Of a stretch of 64,000 bases of DNA, positions 31,560 through 42,941 are shown in pieces. Made by a program: the position numbers and the translations under genes. The stretch's first letter is position 1, and each line of letters starts with the position of its first letter. This stretch comes from Symbiodinium natans (taxonomy: Eukaryota; Sar; Dinophyceae; Suessiales; Symbiodiniaceae): positions 633,103-697,102 of the forward strand of contig CAJNDS010001046.1 in NCBI GenBank assembly GCA_905221605.1, read 5' to 3'. The notes under the pieces were generated by a model. It did not search any database, was not told where the DNA came from, and saw only the letters and a list, made by a program, of their open reading frames with translations.

Positions 31560-32060
31560 CATGAAGACGCAGTAAGATACAATGATATACAAGAATATAT
31601 TACAAAACGATGCAATAATATACAATAATACAGAAAATACAACAATATGCAAGTATGTACAAGAATATGCAGCAATATACACGTAAAAAAAGAGTAACTT
31701 ACAATAATTTTCAGTAATTGACAATAATATTCAATAATAGACAACAATATACAATAATATACAAAAATATGCAAAAATTTACACCCATATATACAATATT
31801 TTCAAAAATGTACAAAAGATGTACAGCAAGACATACAACAGTATAAAATAGTGTACAAAAGACTACAATAATATACAATAGTAGATATACAATAGTAGAC
31901 AATAATATACAAGAATATACAATAATATACTATAATACAGAGTAATCTGCAATAATATACAAAGAAAATTCAAGAATATGCAATAATATACAGTAACCTA
32001 CAAAAAAAGAGAACAATATACAATAAATTGAAAAATATACAATAACATTCAATAATATGT
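31560..32060 (+). repeat. AT-rich tandem array of ACAATAATAT-type units
   Basis: About 500 bases of degenerate TACAATAATATACAAGAATAT units of 10-12 bases. Long open frames on the minus strand here are translations of the repeat, not genes. Confidence 0.7.
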
Positions 32061-32129
32061 AACCTATCAAGGGGCCAACACTGAAGTTTAGGGCAACCCT
32101 AAACGCCTGTAAGGTTTTATGCTCCATTT

Positions 32130-32205
32130 GTTGTTTCACGCCGCTTTCCCTTTCTTTACAACCTTACTGTTTGGGGTCATCGCCGGCATAATTTCATGTT
32201 TTTCG
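32130..32205 (-). repeat. short fragment related to the copia element's internal region
   Basis: TGTTTCACGCCGCTTTCCC and CTTACTGTTTGGGGTCATCGCCGGC closely match 55606-55660 inside the copia element, where the same bases encode YYAGDDPKQ and stop on the minus strand. About 70 bases of similarity, some of it past the stop. A relic of a related copy. Confidence 0.6.
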
Positions 32206-33721
32206 GGTTGAATCTGACTTTTGCACTGGCTTTTGTTGTTTGGCATGGGACGGGCCATGATGGATGCAAACATGATGCAGACATTTTGAATGACCGGTCG
32301 GGTACACTCCCGGGAGTGTACGATTCCTTTACACGGGCAACTTTTTGGGGGGACCTTGTGTGCCAAGTGTAACGCTTTTGCGCTCGGCGCACTTGAACGA
32401 GAAGTTCCTGGCAAGCACGTGCTGATTACGTCCCTGCCTTGTGTTCACACCGCCGGACGCAGTACTCAGCGATGGACGTTGCGTTGGAAAGCTTCATGAG
32501 CCGTACAAGCCTTCACTTCGAAGAGGCGTCGTGACAAAGTCTCCGTAAGTGAACCTGCGCAAAATCCATTTGAAAGCTATTTTTCGTGTTCGGAGCTGCA
32601 CCCAGAGTGTTCCGGACAATGCCCATCGTCGCCCATCGTCACTGGTCCCTTCCTGTTTCTGCATGTTCTGTAAAGGCCGGGACTGGGGCGCGATGCCCTA
32701 CGAATGGCCTTACTACATTAGATGTGAAAGCTGCCGCTTTTCACATACACATACATGACACGGGAAGACTTTTCCAATCTTGCGGGGGCCATTAAGGCAC
32801 TCCGGACCGCATTAAAGAAGGGCACAGCGAGGACAATCATTGTGAATTGCAGAACTCCATGGACCAATGGCCTTTTGAACACGCATTGCCTTCCTGGGAC
32901 TTGGCAAGTCCACATGGGGTTGAGAACTTGTTTAGGTTTGTCCTGTCGTGCAGCCTTCAGAAAAGCTGGCATTCATGTTCATTGGGAGGCCTGCTTCAGT
33001 GCTTCCACTGATGGTATTCCTGCTGCTCCCTTTGAAGGGATGGTGCTGCTGTGTGCTACTGCATCATTACATTGGCCACTGGGTTGACAGATCAACCTTT
33101 CATTCTTCATTAGGGGAAATAGAGGTGTCTTGAACTCTAGCAGTCAGAGTGAACCCGAGTGCAAACACAAGCATTGTACAAGCATGGCGAAAGATCAGTG
33201 AAGCTTGGGGTGCCAATCGCTCCAGCTGCTTCCTTGGATTGTGTTGCTTTGGACATGCCAACGGCGGCATGAGCGTAAGACCCTCTTGGAACATGCGTGT
33301 GAATATGATTGACATTGGATTTAGAAGTTCCATCCCTAAGCCAGAGACACGTTTGCAGAGCATGTCGGCAACTCGGTCATCGTATAACATGTACACCAAA
33401 AGCTACATGCAGGCTTCATTGCTCCCTCAATTGGCAACGACCCTTGAGGTGATTGTGGTTTATTCAGATTAATTCAACACTCAACATGCTTTCCCCCAAC
33501 TTGGCCTGAGTTTGCCGGGGACTGCGCGAGTGCTTGAAAGCCTGTTGAAGTCACGCCTTGATCTTCGAGACTGGCTCGCCAGCAACGGAGGGTTTGGCCC
33601 GCGTCTTGTACCTCATGTGACCACACCAGGCGGGCAAACCGTGTGAAAGGGCGCAGCACATGTTTCGGAGTTTCGGAGAGGCCAGAGGCACCGAAGAAGT
33701 TGTTCGGAGCCCATCGGCACC
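32206..33721. other. no gene supported
   Basis: Mixed-composition DNA with only short competing frames. 33149-33472 (+) and 33100-33399 (-) overlap and neither shows a motif. Given the micro-exon style of the nearby kinase, undetected exons are possible. Confidence 0.3.
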
Positions 33722-33834
33722 ATGACAAAGTTCCCTTCATTCCTTAGTGGAATGTTTCCTGCGAGCTCCAGTTCCCCTCGCACAGGCAGGGTTGCCAGCT
33801 TTTCGGCCATGTGGTTGCAGCCATGTCAACGCCA
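33722..33834 (+). CDS. candidate exon upstream of the kinase
   Basis: An ATG at 33722 opens MTKFPSFLSGMFPASSSSP and ends CAACGCCAG directly before GTAAGC, a strong 5' splice donor. TTTTGCAG at 33910-33917 could be the next acceptor. It might be the first exon of the kinase gene that becomes recognisable at 34591, but the intervening exons are not resolved. Confidence 0.3.
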
Positions 33835-34590
33835 GGTAAGCGGAGCCCCAACTCCACGGCAGTGCGTACTCCAGGTACATGATAGACTAATGATAGACTT
33901 AGCATTTCTTTTGCAGACGTTGCTGCAATTCTTGCTTGGGAAGGTGTGCCTTCTCCACGGCCAAGTACAACAACACCGGCTCCTGCAGCACCTCCAGCAA
34001 CTTGGAAGTTTAGATCCAACTTAGATCCGAATGGTAGCTGAATGTGAGGCGGCTGGAACATATTTGCCAAACTTGCTCCAATTGAGGCATGGCGATCACA
34101 GGCCAAGTGCACGGCAAAGCAAGGCTGTCGGGTCATACGTAGAATGTGCTTCCAGGACCTGGGCGGGCAGGCGCGATCTTGCGATCTTGGTCCGGGAGCC
34201 TTTCAGTCCCAGCTGCACACTGTTTGCAGGTAGTCACGAAGGAGGTTCTTCAGGACTCTCCATACGGTCTTTGGCCTGTGACTTTAAGGACGCCATTTTG
34301 TTATGATGCACCATGTCCAACTCATCTTTCAGGAGTCCGTCGATGCTGTCACAGCCGGCGTTCAAGCTTGGGATCCAGAAGAGTATATTTTGAACTCGCT
34401 TTTGCAGGCTCGCCCGTTGAAGCATTCTTTAGCTTTGGGATGAGGCTGTCTCGCCTGGATTCAGCATGCAGGAAGCAGTGCGAAACCATGGACGTGTAGA
34501 CTTAATGCAGAAGAAGGCATCCGATGGGTGATGTTTGCTGAACTGCTGCGTGCTCTAGTGACTCTAGTGTTGGTGGAAGCGTCTTGCCAG

Positions 34591-36930
34591 AGCGGGGAGA
34601 AGTTCGCCGTGAAAAGGATGCCAAACAGGCCCGACACGGAATTCTTTGCTCAGCGTACTGGAATGCTTTGCTGTATGAGGTGGGTTCGTGAAGGACCTAC
34701 GGAATTTAATGAGCAGTGCCCTGGAGCAGAAGTCGGCGTCGGATCTCATGTGATTCCTGCAAACATGATGACAAGGTACCCGACCGCCTCAGAACGACCT
34801 TGGGTAGATATCGGCCTGGTGAGGCTGCTTCAGCTGCTAGTGCATGCCGAGCAGACAAACAGGCTGCGGCTAGATTGGAGCAACATATGTGCTGCGTGGC
34901 AGGCATTTGAACTCCATCCGATACCCATATGTTTGCGAGCTCATCGGTGTCTTTCGTGACGATGAGAACACGTGCTCTGCATGACGTTGTCACGTTGGAA
35001 CGCTTGGTTGATTTGGACGTAGTGCCCTTGCTTCTTGGCTGACAGTTGCGTCAAGGTACGTGACGGTTTCGTTGGCTACGCAAGGGGATCTCTTCACCTG
35101 GTGTGATCGAGTACAAACCTCAAAGACGTACCACGTAAACCTCTCCAGCACGTACCAGACGTACCACATCTGGTTGTGGGATCATGTCATGACTGTCGTG
35201 CGATGTCCAAGGACCCGCGCCCAGGACCTTCGCGAGAGGCGCCGCGGGCACAAAGGATGGCGTTTGGTTTTGTCATTCTTGATAACCAAGGCCGTCATGC
35301 TGCCCATCGTCGGGCAAATCTTCACGGCAGTCAGGCCGGGCGGCATGGCAGGAAATGCACCGGAATTCTTGAGCGCTGCGCAAAAGTAGGACTCCTCCTG
35401 AGCTTGGCAGGTGGCTTCATGATTTGGGCGTTGCACACAGAGACCTGTCGTTGGCGCCTTAGTCGATGGCTGTCACAGCTTGTGCAGCTGCTAGCTTGGA
35501 ACGTTGCGAGGCTGGAGAACATTCTCTTGACTGATGTAGAAGGCAGGACTTGGCAGGAAAGTTCTTGGCAGGACATCGCACAGGCTCCAAGGGCACAAAA
35601 AGATGGAATCCGTGAGGCTCGCAGCAGGTGAAGCTCATCGATTTTGGAATGTCCACCACGAATAGGGTATGCAAGAAGGAGGCATCGCTGGGAACAGTCT
35701 TGCGTGGGACATGTGGGACATGTGGGACATGTGGGACACAATGTGACACAATCCCCCACCTGACGGAGGTCCGCGGCAAGCAGTCCTACCAGGCCTACGT
35801 ACGGAGCTGTACGATGCACGTCTTGTACGTCTGGGTACGTCTTGTACGTCTTGTACGTCTTGTACGTCCGGGTACGTTTGGGTATGCAGTCGCCGTTCCA
35901 ATCGGAGGCTCCGGAGATGCACGCCGCTGCCGAATACGATGCCTATTTGGCGGATGAGTGCAGGGCCAAGGAATCTTCAAGCACCCTTGCTCGTATGCGC
36001 AAGAACTTCAGTGCATGAAGCTGCCAAGGTTTGCATTGGGCGTTGTTCTGTTTGCCATGGCAGTTCAGGCATGCTGGTGACCGCTGGTGTGTGTCATGCA
36101 ACACTAGCAGCGAGCTCTGTGATGAGTGGTGCAACAGTGATGCCAGACCTGCTAGGATTATCCGTGGACATCGACCAAGAAGAATTCATGCCAGCTCTTC
36201 GAGTATATCTCAACGTGTGGCTCTTGGATTGTGACAAACAGTGACAAACACTTTAACGCGCAGAATGACAGTCATTGACTGTTCCCAAGGTTTGGCTTGA
36301 TGAAGTTCTTGAAGAAAAGGAAGCTGCGCAAGGGCACGGAGCACCTCTCGGAGGCTTCTGTTCTAGTTCTGTTCTCGCATGTGCTGCGCATGTGCTGCGC
36401 ATCTCCGAACTGACACCGTGACAGGTCTTAAGCGCTGAGCTCGCCCAGCTGATCGACGCTATGCTGCAGGACCTTGCAGTGCAGCATAGTGCCATGATCG
36501 TGCCATGCACCTTGATGGAGTTGCACACCGGTCACGTGTCACCACAAGATATGCCGTCTGTGCGCTTTGTGCACTTTGGTCACTTTGCCAGCTTGAGCCT
36601 GGCAACCGTCTTTGCCTTGGCGAATCCTGCTTCAGCGGCGAGGCCAGTTTCTGACAAATTGAAAAGAATCTTTCACGATGTGTGCCTGCCAGGCCCGAGG
36701 CACCGTGTGGGACGAAGCGTGGATACAACCTTTCCAAGGCGCTGCGCTGTTTTTCACACAAGTTCCTTTGCAGTTACTCTTCCCGTGAGGAGGAAGGTAA
36801 CACTCCACAAGGCCTGGAGCGAGACAGTCAAAGTGTGGAAGCCTCAAATGCACTCGCCTCCTGCAGGAACACCGCAGAAGAGGCCATTTCAACGTTCCAC
36901 TCCGAATATGGCATGATGAGCATCATGCCT
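34591..36930 (+). CDS. protein kinase gene with many micro-exons
   Basis: Kinase subdomains appear in order on the + strand when spliced: SGEKFAVKRMPN (beta-3 Lys, from 34591); ERPWVDIGLVR (helix C, to 34823); HLNSIRYPYVCELIGVFRDD (34903-34971); TYVTVSLATQGDLFTWCDR (35056-35110); AVMLPIVGQIFTAV (35291-35334); RWLHDLGVAHRDLS (35411-35449); LENILLTD (35511-35535); VKLIDFGMSTTNRVCKKE (35628-35681); VRGKQSYQ (35769-35792); APEMHAAAEYDAYLADE (35908-35957); FALGVVLFAMAVQ (36029-36068); FGLMKFLKKRKLRKGTEHLSE (36290-36353); VLSAELAQLIDAMLQ (36425-36469); TVWDEAWIQPF (near 36700). HRD, DFG and APE are intact. Ten donors read as GT or GC and the matched acceptors are AG|G. The pattern matches a kinase type I recall from dinoflagellates; substrate unknown. 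Exons between 35110 and 35291, 36069 and 36290, and after 36470 are incomplete. Confidence 0.85.
35536..35627 (+). other. representative kinase intron (GT-AG, 92 bp)
   Basis: It separates NILLTD from VKLIDFG at a codon boundary. Other resolved introns: 34824-34902 (GC), 34972-35055 (GT), 35335-35410 (GC), 35450-35510 (GT, 61 bp), 35682-35768 (GC), 35793-35907 (GC), 35958-36028 (GT) and 36354-36424 (GC). Two of them contain short tandem repeats (GTGGGACAT at 35705-35740; GTACGTCTT at 35817-35870). Confidence 0.8.
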
Positions 36931-38100
36931 CATGAGGATGCATTGGTACTGGTGTCTCCCCGGTTGTGTGGGCCACATTGCAGCAAAACAACACAAGATA
37001 GTACTCAGTGATTGCGGCATACCGGTTAGACAGATGAGCGCAGTGCTCAAGCACGGGATCAAAAAGTATCCCATGCTTCTTATGATGTCTCACCGCTCGT
37101 GGCAGGAATTCTTGAGGGATCCCTACCAGAGTGATAGGGCACTGCCAGAACAACTACCGTTTTTTAATTGCCAGCAGCAAAGGCGGAAAGGCGAGCAGGG
37201 CAACTGACCTGAACGTCTGAGTGTTGAGACGGCTGACGCTGACCAGAGACTTGGGCTTTTGAAGCTTTTACCAACGTTCGACGAAATCTACACTGATTCA
37301 CCGTCGTCGAATCTTGTGTTGCTTCCTGGTTCAGCATAGACTGGCACACGAGTTCCATGAAGCTCAAAGCCGGAGGTGAGAGGCTGCACAATGTGACTGT
37401 TCCGTGCCTGTGAACATGTAGATCTTTTTTCTGAAAGCCTCCAATTGAATTCTGGACTCCCGGCTTGAGCAGTTGACACCCAAGATGCCCAGCGTATTCT
37501 GCAAATTCCTTGCAAGGCTCTATGAAATGTGGCATGGCAGAATGCCTTTTGGCCTGCTTCGCAGCACGCATAGCAGCGTGATTACAACATGCCAAGAATA
37601 TCAGCCTCTTTGCAGCAGGCTTGTTCACGCACCAAATTATTTGGGAGTGTTCTTGGAGACCAGCAATCCAAAATCCCCACAGAGTGCTGTTCTGAATGAG
37701 ACTGCTGCACCGGATACTGGCTCATGGCCCCCGCTGGCGAATTGGGACTCATCTCGTAGACGAAGCGACAGGCATATCAGCTGGACAGTCTATTCACGTG
37801 CTTCGCTGGAGGGCGGGGCAAGGGACATTTAGACGGCCTAATGGGACAACCACGACAATTTTTGAATTGCGACATGCATATCAATGTGCACAATGGCGAA
37901 GCTGAAACGGGCAGCCTATCGAAAAACCGACCTTGGGTGCTTTGGCAGTGTTTCAATGCATGCTTCGAATCCGCAACGAGACAGCTTGCTGCAGCTGCTC
38001 CAGCTGCTCTGTGTGGATGTTTATGGAAGCAAGAGCAGCGTAAGCATATTGTAAACGCTTGCGCGCGCCGCCTCGGCAGCCGGGCCGGCCCCAGGACAGG
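36931..38100. other. no gene supported
   Basis: Frames on both strands overlap. 37628-37164 (-, 154 codons, FLACCNHAAMRAAKQAKRHS) is the most protein-like but has no motif and no splice support. Confidence 0.3.
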
Positions 38101-38109
38101 AAAAGGGAG

Positions 38110-38320
38110 GAAGGGCAGAGCAGGTGGGGGGGGGTCGGGGGGGGTGAGGGGGGGTGGGGGGGGGGGGGGGGGGTTTTTCAGGCACTCCCCATGTAGGAGC
38201 CACCGACAAGCGGGACCCTCCACGGCAGCGGTTTGCAGCTCCTCCAAGGGATTGGGGGGGTTCCCACAGGGGGGGGGGGGGTGGCGTCAGAAAATTTGGC
38301 ATGGGGGGAAGGGTTGGGTT
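38110..38320 (+). repeat. poly-G / G-rich low-complexity tract
   Basis: Runs of G including an uninterrupted stretch of about 20 near 38155-38173, and another near 38268-38280. Frames across it are artefacts. G-quadruplex potential is high. Confidence 0.85.
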
Positions 38321-38534
38321 AGTTCCAGACGCTTCTCGGCAGGAAGCCGAGGCGAAATCATGTCAACATCTTTGCTCCAAAGCAGCACATGCCCAGCAGT
38401 AGAGGAGACAACCGCAATGCAAACAGCATCTTCTGACAGCCGCAATGAGGATCAGGGTCGGCAGGTGCGCAACCTTTCAGACCACAATACTGTTTTTAGC
38501 ATGCGGCCTGCTCTGGACACCTGTGAAAGGCCGA

Positions 38535-38682
38535 AATTCCTCAAATTCCTCAACTTCTTCAACTTCTTCAAATTCCTCAAATTTGAGGCATTTGAGGAAT
38601 TTGAGGAATCCCGTGAAATCGAAATCCTCAAATTCCTCAAATTCGAGGAATTTGCAGGAATTTGAGGAATTTGAGGTATTTG
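38535..38682 (+). repeat. opposed arrays of TTCCTCAAA and TTTGAGGAA
   Basis: Several tandem TTCCTCAAA units (38540-38583) are followed by their reverse complement TTTGAGGAA (38580-38607), and the pattern recurs at 38627-38682. The two arms can fold into a long hairpin. Confidence 0.7.
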
Positions 38683-38689
38683 TGCAGCT

Positions 38690-39769
38690 CCAAGTGGTGC
38701 CACAACATCGCCACGACTTTGCTGATCAGGTTGCTCCTGCATGGTGGTTTTGCTGGCGAGCTGGGTTCACCATCATGGTTTGTGCATGTGTCTACCAGAT
38801 GCTGCTGCTCATGTGTCTCATGTGAGATCACAGTTTGATACAATTTGTGTGTCTCATGTGGGCCTTGTTGGCTTCGCTTACCCAGGTGAGCGCAATCTCT
38901 ACTTGGGCCAGGCCCAAGATGCGAATGTGAAGGCGAGGAAAAGATATGAAAAGATATGGGAAAGACGGGAACCCCAGAAAAGAGATGGAAGGAAGGACCT
39001 CCAAGAACGTCTTCCTTTTCTTCTATGCGAGAAGAGAAGTGAAACATAGAGTAGACGTTACTGAGCTTTAAACCTCTTGAACGGCAGGGGCCATTCGCGC
39101 GGCCCTTGATATGCTTCTATGCTGCCCTCAGAGTTGCACTTTCTTCCTTTCCAATCTCCCAGTCCTTCCGCAGTGCCGAGAGAACAGCGCGCGCTGAAGC
39201 GCTGGAGCGTGCTCTTCTCTCGCAGAAATAGCGGAGAAGCGACATGAAAAGGCGCTTGAGGAGAGAGGAGGGCAAGCGCTGATGTTGCTGGCTCTCCGTT
39301 TGTTGCCCTTTGTTTTGCCTCGAACCTTTTTCGCTTCGCTTCACTTCAGAAGCCCTCCGCCAAGTCCGCCTCATATCGGCGCTTCGCCGGTAGGATGGGA
39401 GCCGAACATCTTGTAGGAGCGTGAGGAGTGCTACGTCGCTCCGGGGCTCCCGCCTCCAAGCTTTGCGTCGCCGTTTCAGCGGTGCTTCAGCGGTGCCTTC
39501 AGCGGTGCTTCTGTGTTCTTCTGTGTCACATGCGTCACGCGGCACTGGGCCTCGTGGCATGTCAGGGTCAGCGGATTCGGAGCGTGTCGTTTGACTTAGA
39601 CGTCTCCCTATGTGCAGCATATTGCAGCATGCTGTGCAGCACAATTGACAATGCAGCATAACACAGCATCTTGCAGCATCTGCGCAGCTTTGGGCCCAAG
39701 TGTTTCAGGTCCTCTTGAGCAGAGTTCCCTGTTTTTCAGCACTCTCAAAGTCTCAAAGTTTTGATGGAA
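38690..39769. other. no gene firmly supported; one possible exon
   Basis: A + strand stretch at about 38887-39047 (GERNLYLGQAQDANVKARKR) follows a CCCAG acceptor-like site and is helical and charged, so it may be an exon. A minus-strand frame at 39659-39117 is basic but competes with nothing recognisable. TGCAGCATAT repeats occur at 39615-39685. Confidence 0.25.
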
Positions 39770-40010
39770 TGAGGGTCCTTCGGATCCTTCTCGGCACCCT
39801 CGCCGCAACCCGGATATGCTCGGCTCCAAGAGCTCCACGAAGCAGACCCCAGCGAAAGCAAGACAAGTTCAGAGCGCATCTCTCAAAAGTTGTCACGAGT
39901 TCTCCAAGCTCTAAAGAGGTGCGCTGAAGATGGAGTTGACCGACAGCAACTTCAAGAAAGCGCTGGAGGGGAAGAACGCCGCTTCGGGCCAACGAGAATG
40001 AGACTTGGGG
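39770..40010 (+). CDS. possible exon of an unknown helical protein
   Basis: In frame 2 the + strand reads ADPSESKTSSERISQKLSRV then LQALKRCAEDGVDRQQLQES and GGEERRFG: a charged, heptad-like helical protein with no stops and no competing frame of similar quality. No splice sites confirmed and no family recognised. Confidence 0.3.
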
Positions 40011-40990
40011 ATTCCGCTTCCGAGTTGGCTGGATCGAGTCGGTTTAGTTCACGGGGTTTGCTGCCTGCATTCTCAAAAGAGACAGTTCAAGACTTTTCTC
40101 CTCTCTCAGAGACGGCCTTTGTTCTTCTTTGGAAGCCCCTCTCGCACCCAAGGCTTTCGTGTTCTTCCAAGCACCGTGGTGCGGTGGCTTGGCCTCTCAT
40201 ATAGCTGTCCCTTGTTGTGTCATTTTTTGGGTGGTGGTTTGAGAGATGTCTGTTACTGATCTTCTTTCATCCTTTGGTGCTGGAGTGAGCTGTGAGTAGC
40301 TTGAACTCAAGCAACGCTGATGTATTTTCCTTTACAGCTGCTGCACGCTCTAATTTCTCTAAATGCCTCTTAGCATCTCTGAACTCCACAGCGGGTCTTG
40401 AGTCGTATTTGGCTTCTCTTCACCTTAGGCCACTGCCGGAAGCTTCAACCAGAGCCGCTTGGTGCTTTTCGGACTCGAACGCACCCGCACCCGAGGGCAC
40501 CCGAGGGCACCCGAACGCACGCCGTGCTCCTGTCTGAAAACAAAGTTTGTTCTTCACTTCATGTCACTGCGCTGCCCGCCATCTTCCCCTTCTGACGGCA
40601 TCCTCTTTGTTTTGCATTTGTCTTCGAGGTGGGACCAGATGGCAGAAGCTTGCCAACAACAGCGCAGTGTTACGTGAGGATAGCTTTCTCATAGAATTCA
40701 CTGCCTTGCGACGCTGAGAAATTGTTTGCCGACACGCCTAATGTGATCATCGGCCAGGCAGGACTGCTTCTCAGGGTTGTTTTATGTGAAAAAGCTCCGC
40801 GCAACAAGAGTGGCATGTTTGTCAAGTCGAGTGGGTTGCGTGCCGGCAAATTCTACGTCCCGTCCATGTACTGATTCGCTTTAGACGTATAGTGCTCCAA
40901 GCTTCCCGTTTCAACAGCATCCTGAGGGCTTGCGGTGAGTGTTGAAGGACTGGGTTGCTCGGCTTTGGTAGTTCTCTTCCTTTCAAACAT
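40011..40990. other. no gene supported
   Basis: Only short frames; the one at 40292-40537 ends in a small repeat (GCACCCGAGG). Confidence 0.3.
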
Positions 40991-40994
40991 TCAA

Positions 40995-41560
40995 AATTCT
41001 TGTTGGTTGGTTCTTGTTGGGTTGGTTCTTGTTGGTGGGTTCTTGTTGGTGGGTTCTTGTGGGTGGTTCTTGTGGGTGGTTCTTGTTGGTGGTTCTTTGT
41101 TGGTGGTTCTTGTTGGCTGTTGTTGGTTGTTGTTAGTTGTTGTTGGTTGGTGTTGGTTGTTGTTAGTTGTTGTTGGTTGGTGTTGGTTGTTGCTTGTTGT
41201 TGCTGGTTGTTGTTGGTTGTTGCTGGTTGTTGCTGGTTGTTGCTGGTTGTTGCTGGTTGTTGCTGGTTGTTGTTGGTTGTTGTTGGTTGTTGCTGGTTGT
41301 TGCTGGTTGTTGCTGGTTGTTGCTGGTTGTTGTTGGAGATTGCTGGTTGTTGCTGGTTGTTCTTGGTTGTTCTTGGTTGTTCGTGGTTGTTGTTGGTTGT
41401 TCTTGGTTGTTGTTGTTGGTTGTTCTTGGTTGTTGTTGGTCGTTCTTGGTTGTTGTTGGTTGTTGTTGGTTATCGTTGGTAGTCATTTGGTTCGTCGTCC
41501 TCGTCGTTTGGTTCGTCGTCCTCGTCGTTTCGTCGTCGTCGTCGTCGTGGTGAGAAGTGG
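40995..41560 (+). repeat. GTTGTTGCTGGTT minisatellite and GTC microsatellite
   Basis: Tandem units of 9-15 bases, mainly GTTGTTGCTG, run from about 41000 to 41475. TCGTCGTCC/TCG units follow to about 41555. Leu/Val/Cys/Trp-rich translations are artefacts. Confidence 0.9.
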
Positions 41561-41631
41561 ACAGAGCAGGTGGATTGCACCGGGAGTGGCCAAGGCTTCT
41601 GCGGGGTGGCACCCTCAGAGAGCAAGCGAAA

Positions 41632-41730
41632 CAGAGAGAGAGAGAGAGAGAGCCAGAGTGAGAGAGACTTGCGCGCCCCTAGGGGCAGCTCTCCCTTCGG
41701 GGGGGTTAAGCGTGCAGAGAGAGAGAGACG

Positions 41731-41763
<33 letters not shown>

Positions 41764-41765
41764 GC
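41632..41765 (+). repeat. GA-rich simple repeats
   Basis: Two (GA)n blocks (41632-41650 and 41718-41763) around a short unique stretch. Confidence 0.85.
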
Positions 41766-41994
41766 CCTCTGAACCAAGGGGAAACATGCTAGCCTGTCGA
41801 AGAAGAAGTGTAAAGAACTACCAGGGACGGGAGGTTTTCGGGCAGGTTCAGTGGTCGTTTCAGGCTGCTGGGAGGGGGAAGGTTCGCTGCAACGTGTACA
41901 CGCGCAGCGGGAAAGCCCAAAAAACACCTCAATCTTCTCTATAGTTTCATCGGAAAACCTTAGTTTTCTATATATATTTTCGTAGCAAACCTCA

Positions 41995-42335
41995 GGCCCC
42001 GAGGCGCGCGCGGCGCCGGTCCACACCGGTCCAGAGCCCTTAAATGCTGCGCCTGCGCAAACGACACCTGTGTCGCGCGGCCCCGGGGTGTGCGCGGCAC
42101 CGGTCCAGGGCCCCCAAATGCTGCGCCTTCCAGCACAAGCGACACCTGTGTCGCGCCTGCCAACGTTTCGCGCGGCTCCAGGGCCCCTAAATGCTGCGCC
42201 TGCCAGCACAAACGACATCTGTGTCGCGCCTGCCAATGTTTCGCTTCGCGCGGCCCCGAGGCGTGCGCGGCACCGGTCAGGGCCCCTAAATGCTGCGCCT
42301 GCCAGCACAAACGACACCTGTGTCGCGCCTGCCAA
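41995..42335 (+). repeat. four tandem GC-rich units (about 70-95 bp)
   Basis: Each unit contains a CACCGGTC-type block, CCTAAATGCTGCGCCTG (one CCCAAATGC variant), then CAAACGACACCTGTGTCGCG. Copies start near 42000, 42077, 42170 and 42253. Confidence 0.75.
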
Positions 42336-42337
42336 CG

Positions 42338-42375
42338 TCATGGTGTGTGTGTGTGTGTGTGTGTGTGTCAGTCAT

Positions 42376-42435
<60 letters not shown>

Positions 42436-42440
42436 AGTCA
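42338..42440 (+). repeat. (GT)n microsatellite
   Basis: Two GT runs separated by CAGTCATG. A related (GT)n-CAGTCATGGTG context recurs at 60500-60560. Confidence 0.9.
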
Positions 42441-42585
42441 GAGTGTTGTACGGTTCTGACGCACCTAGGGTCGTTTCAGGTACCAATTTCAGGTCCGGTG
42501 CTCAGGAACCAGACGGGAGACAATTCAGAACCACACAGGGGGCATTTCAGACGCACACATGGTGCATTTCAGGCGCACTACTTAT

Positions 42586-42940
42586 GGTTTAGGGTTTAGG
42601 GTTTGGGGATTAGGTTTTAGGGTGTAGGGTTTCGGGTTTAGGGTTTCGGGTTTGGGGTTTAGGGTTTAGGGTTTAGGGTTTACGGTTTAGGGTTTACGGT
42701 TTAGGGTTTAGGGCTTAGGGTTTACGGTTTAGGGTTTAGGGCTTAGGGTTTAGGGTTTAGGGTTTAGGTTGTAAGGTTTAGGGGGTTTAGGGTTTAGGGT
42801 TTGGGGTTTAGGTTTTAGGGTTTAGGGTTTCGGGTTTAGGGTTTCGGGTTTAGGGTTTAGGGTTTAGGGTTTAGGGTTTACGGTTTAGGGTTTACGGTTT
42901 AGGGTTTAGGGCTTAGGGTTTACGGTTTAGGGTTTAGGGT
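42586..42940 (+). repeat. interstitial telomere-like TTTAGGG array
   Basis: About 350 bases of TTTAGGG with variants (TTTCGGG, TTTACGG, GCTTAGGG). TTTAGGG is the plant-type repeat also reported at dinoflagellate telomeres. Degeneracy and internal position indicate an interstitial array. Confidence 0.9.
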
Positions 42941-42941
42941 G

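Noticed and set aside
40935-41792. 285-codon Leu/Val/Cys/Trp-rich ORF
   Set aside because: GTTGTTGCTG repeat translation; resembles a membrane protein only by composition.
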